Assembly: GCA_002938115.1 (NCBI GenBank)
Contig: PTKD01000023.1
Location: forward strand, 1 to 15,289
Source of the DNA: Alphaproteobacteria bacterium MarineAlpha9_Bin7
GTDB lineage: Bacteria > Pseudomonadota > Alphaproteobacteria > UBA7887
Length of the DNA: 15,289 nt
Reading direction: 5' to 3'
Shown piece by piece: positions 13,493 to 15,289 of the stretch. The notes under the pieces are model-generated. The model was not told where the DNA came from, did not search any database, and saw only the letters and a list, made by a program, of their open reading frames with translations. Both the position numbers and the translations under genes were made by a program. The stretch's first letter is position 1, and each line of letters begins with the position of its first letter.

Positions 13493-15289
13493 TTACTGAG
13501 GGTGGGTTGCTGTGGCTTGTCGGCGCAGATGCACCATGAGCGCCGTCAACGCCGCAGGCGTGACCCCTGGAATACGTGCAGCACCTGCAATTGTGGTGGG
13601 GCGGGCTTCCGACAGTTTCTCTTGTGCTTCGCGAGAAAGGCTATTCACCTCAATATAGTCTATTTCGTTGGGTATCTTGTGGTCACAGTCCCTGCGATAA
13701 GCGTCGATATCAGCTTCTTGGCGCGCCAGGTAACATGCATATTGAGCTTCAATCTGCACCTGATCGCCAATTTCAGCCGATATCTGGCGGAGTTCCGGCC
13801 ATATCGATGACAGCCGTCCCAAATTTATTCCTGGGTAACCTAACAATTCCGTCGCCCGACGGGCCACACCGTCTGAACGAACCCGCAGACCATGGTTTTG
13901 GGCTTGAGCCGGGGTCAATGATCGGGTCTCCAAAAGCTTCCGGGCTGAGCAAAGCGCTTCTTTTTTGGCACTGAAGCGGGCCGAACGCGTGCCGCTGACG
14001 CAGCCTGCGCCAATCCCACTTTCAGTAAGGCGGACATCGGCGTTATCAGGCCGAAGTCGCAGACGATATTCTGCCCGTGACGTAAACATGCGATATGGCT
14101 CACTTGCTCCCAAAGTGACTAGGTCATCAATCATAACCCCAATTAGGGCATCCGCTCGATCGAGGATCAGTGGCTCCTGCTTTGCTGCCGCGCGAGCAGC
14201 ATTTAAGCCTGCCAGAAGCCCCTGGGCCGCAGCTTCTTCATACCCGGTAGTCCCATTAATTTGCCCAGCGAAATATAGCCCCGGGACCCGTTGGGTTTCT
14301 AGGCTCGGCCGCAATTCCCGCGGATCGACAAAATCATACTCGATTGCATATCCTGGTCGCCGAAGTTCGGCGTGCTCAAGCCCGGGGATGCTTCGCACCA
14401 TCGCAGTTTGTACGTCGCGCGGCAACGAGGTCGAAATCCCGTTAGGGTAAACGGTATCATCGTTTAGTCCTTCTGGCTCTAGAAATATCTGATGGCGACC
14501 ACGATCAGCAAAGCGTACCACCTTGTCCTCGATAGATGGGCAATATCGTGGTCCAGGGCTCCCGATAGCGCCCGAGTACATGGGAGCCTTATGCAAATTG
14601 ACTCGGATGATCTGATGGGTGGCTTCGGTCGTGCCGGTTACATGGCAGACGACTTGTGGGATCGCAATTTTCGACGTCAGATAGGAAAATGGGCGCGGTG
14701 GATCATCGCCATGCTGGGCGATTAGCTGGCTATAATCTATTGAGTTTCCCGCGAGACGTGGTGGGGTACCCGTCTTAAGGCGCCCCAACCGAAACTTAAG
14801 CCCCCTAAAAGTCGTAGACAGGCCTACCGCTGGGGAATCCCCGGCTCTCCCGGCAGCAATTTTTTCTTCTCCAATATGTATGAGCCCGCCCAAAAACGTG
14901 CCAGTTGTTATTACAATCTTCGCCGCAGATAGTTGAGTACCATTCCCACACACTACACCTGACAAACGGCCAAAACGATCAAACTTCAGATCCTCTACCC
15001 CTCCTGCCAGTACGGTCAGATTTTTCTGACCAAATAATAAGTTTTGTATGGCGGATCGGTATAGCCTTCTATCCATTTGAGCCCGCGGGCCCCTTACCGC
15101 GGGCCCTTTGCTGGCATTGAGAACCCGAAACTGAATACCAGCAATGTCTGCCGCCCTGCCCATCAAACCGTCTAATGCATCGATTTCCCGGACCAACGTC
15201 CCCTTTGCCACCCCTCCAATGGCTGGATTACACGACATTTCCCCAATTGTCGCTAATTTATGGGTAAGTAATAGGGTTTTAGCCCCGAC
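13493..15289 (-). CDS. mnmG: tRNA uridine-5-carboxymethylaminomethyl modification enzyme MnmG (5' end cut by the window edge)
   Basis: MnmG (GidA) is the FAD- and NADH-using partner of MnmE that installs the cmnm5 group on wobble uridine of several tRNAs. The frame stays open past the internal Met at 15238 to the window edge. It adds 17 residues ending in HKLATIGE that match the family, so about 25 residues including the first FAD-binding glycines lie outside. The window holds 598 residues. Visible signatures are SCNPAIGGVAKG with its conserved Cys, SKGPAVRGPRAQ, the GTFLGG segment, KTGTPPRL, GPRYCPSIEDKVVRF with the second conserved Cys, and GTTGYEEAAAQGLLAGLNAA near the C-terminal third. 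The C-terminal helical domain ends with RIPGVTPAALTALM. rsmG begins 18 bp downstream, so the two are almost certainly co-transcribed. MnmE is not in the window. Confidence 0.97.
   Translation of the reverse strand, partial: VGAKTLLLTHKLATIGEMSCNPAIGGVAKGTLVREIDALDGLMGRAADIAGIQFRVLNASKGPAVRGPRAQMDRRLYRSAIQNLLFGQKNLTVLAGGVEDLKFDRFGRLSGVVCGNGTQLSAAKIVITTGTFLGGLIHIGEEKIAAGRAGDSPAVGLSTTFRGLKFRLGRLKTGTPPRLAGNSIDYSQLIAQHGDDPPRPFSYLTSKIAIPQVVCHVTGTTEATHQIIRVNLHKAPMYSGAIGSPGPRYCPSIEDKVVRFADRGRHQIFLEPEGLNDDTVYPNGISTSLPRDVQTAMVRSIPGLEHAELRRPGYAIEYDFVDPRELRPSLETQRVPGLYFAGQINGTTGYEEAAAQGLLAGLNAARAAAKQEPLILDRADALIGVMIDDLVTLGASEPYRMFTSRAEYRLRLRPDNADVRLTESGIGAGCVSGTRSARFSAKKEALCSARKLLETRSLTPAQAQNHGLRVRSDGVARRATELLGYPGINLGRLSSIWPELRQISAEIGDQVQIEAQYACYLARQEADIDAYRRDCDHKIPNEIDYIEVNSLSREAQEKLSEARPTTIAGAARIPGVTPAALTALMVHLRRQATATHPQ
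15081..15106. repeat. GC-rich direct/inverted repeat inside mnmG
   Basis: CCGCGGGCCC occurs at 15083-15092 and 15097-15106, and GCCCGCGGGC (15081-15090) is itself a perfect palindrome. In the mRNA, an 8-bp all-GC stem can form. The repeat encodes the conserved GPAVRGPRAQ segment, so protein constraint explains much of it. Confidence 0.6.

Overview
The window reads as core chromosome of an alphaproteobacterium, most likely a Rhodospirillales-like or uncultured marine lineage. Three things support this: the block mnmG-rsmG-parA-parB facing DUF3576-leuS-lptE-holA, the ftsK-lolA-xth block, and a perfect parS site inside the start of rsmG. Base composition looks moderate (roughly half GC by eye) and A/T-ending codons are used freely. 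I see no mobile element, phage gene, CRISPR array, rRNA or tRNA, and no stretch over 300 bases lacks a gene. I did not find a clearly new multi-gene system. The unusual signals are small ones: residue-level departures from family norms and short DNA motifs.

Layout. Positions 2-3417 (+): 3' part of ftsK (DNA translocase), lolA (periplasmic lipoprotein carrier), xth (exonuclease III). Positions 3418-3657: 240 bp convergent gap without a convincing gene. Positions 3658-4685 (-): a DUF427 gene followed by an OmpR-type response regulator with atypical receiver switch residues and no kinase nearby. Positions 4934-5629 (-): yggS (PLP homeostasis), divergent from a ThiE/TenI-like gene (5664-6281, +) with only 34 bp between the chosen starts. 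Positions 6404-11173 (+): DUF3576 lipoprotein, leuS, lptE, holA; the last three overlap end to start. Positions 11159-15289 (-): mnmG (5' end cut by the window edge), rsmG, parA, parB, tightly packed and running toward holA; the holA and parB stop ends overlap by 15 bp.

How the genes work together. ParA, ParB and the parS site form the chromosome segregation system that normally sits near the replication origin, and FtsK handles terminus-region DNA at division. LolA and LptE serve outer-membrane biogenesis (lipoprotein transport and LPS assembly). HolA loads the replicative clamp, Xth repairs DNA, LeuRS charges tRNA-Leu, MnmG modifies the tRNA wobble base and RsmG methylates 16S rRNA. The two facing operons share a boundary with no intergenic DNA and no visible terminator.
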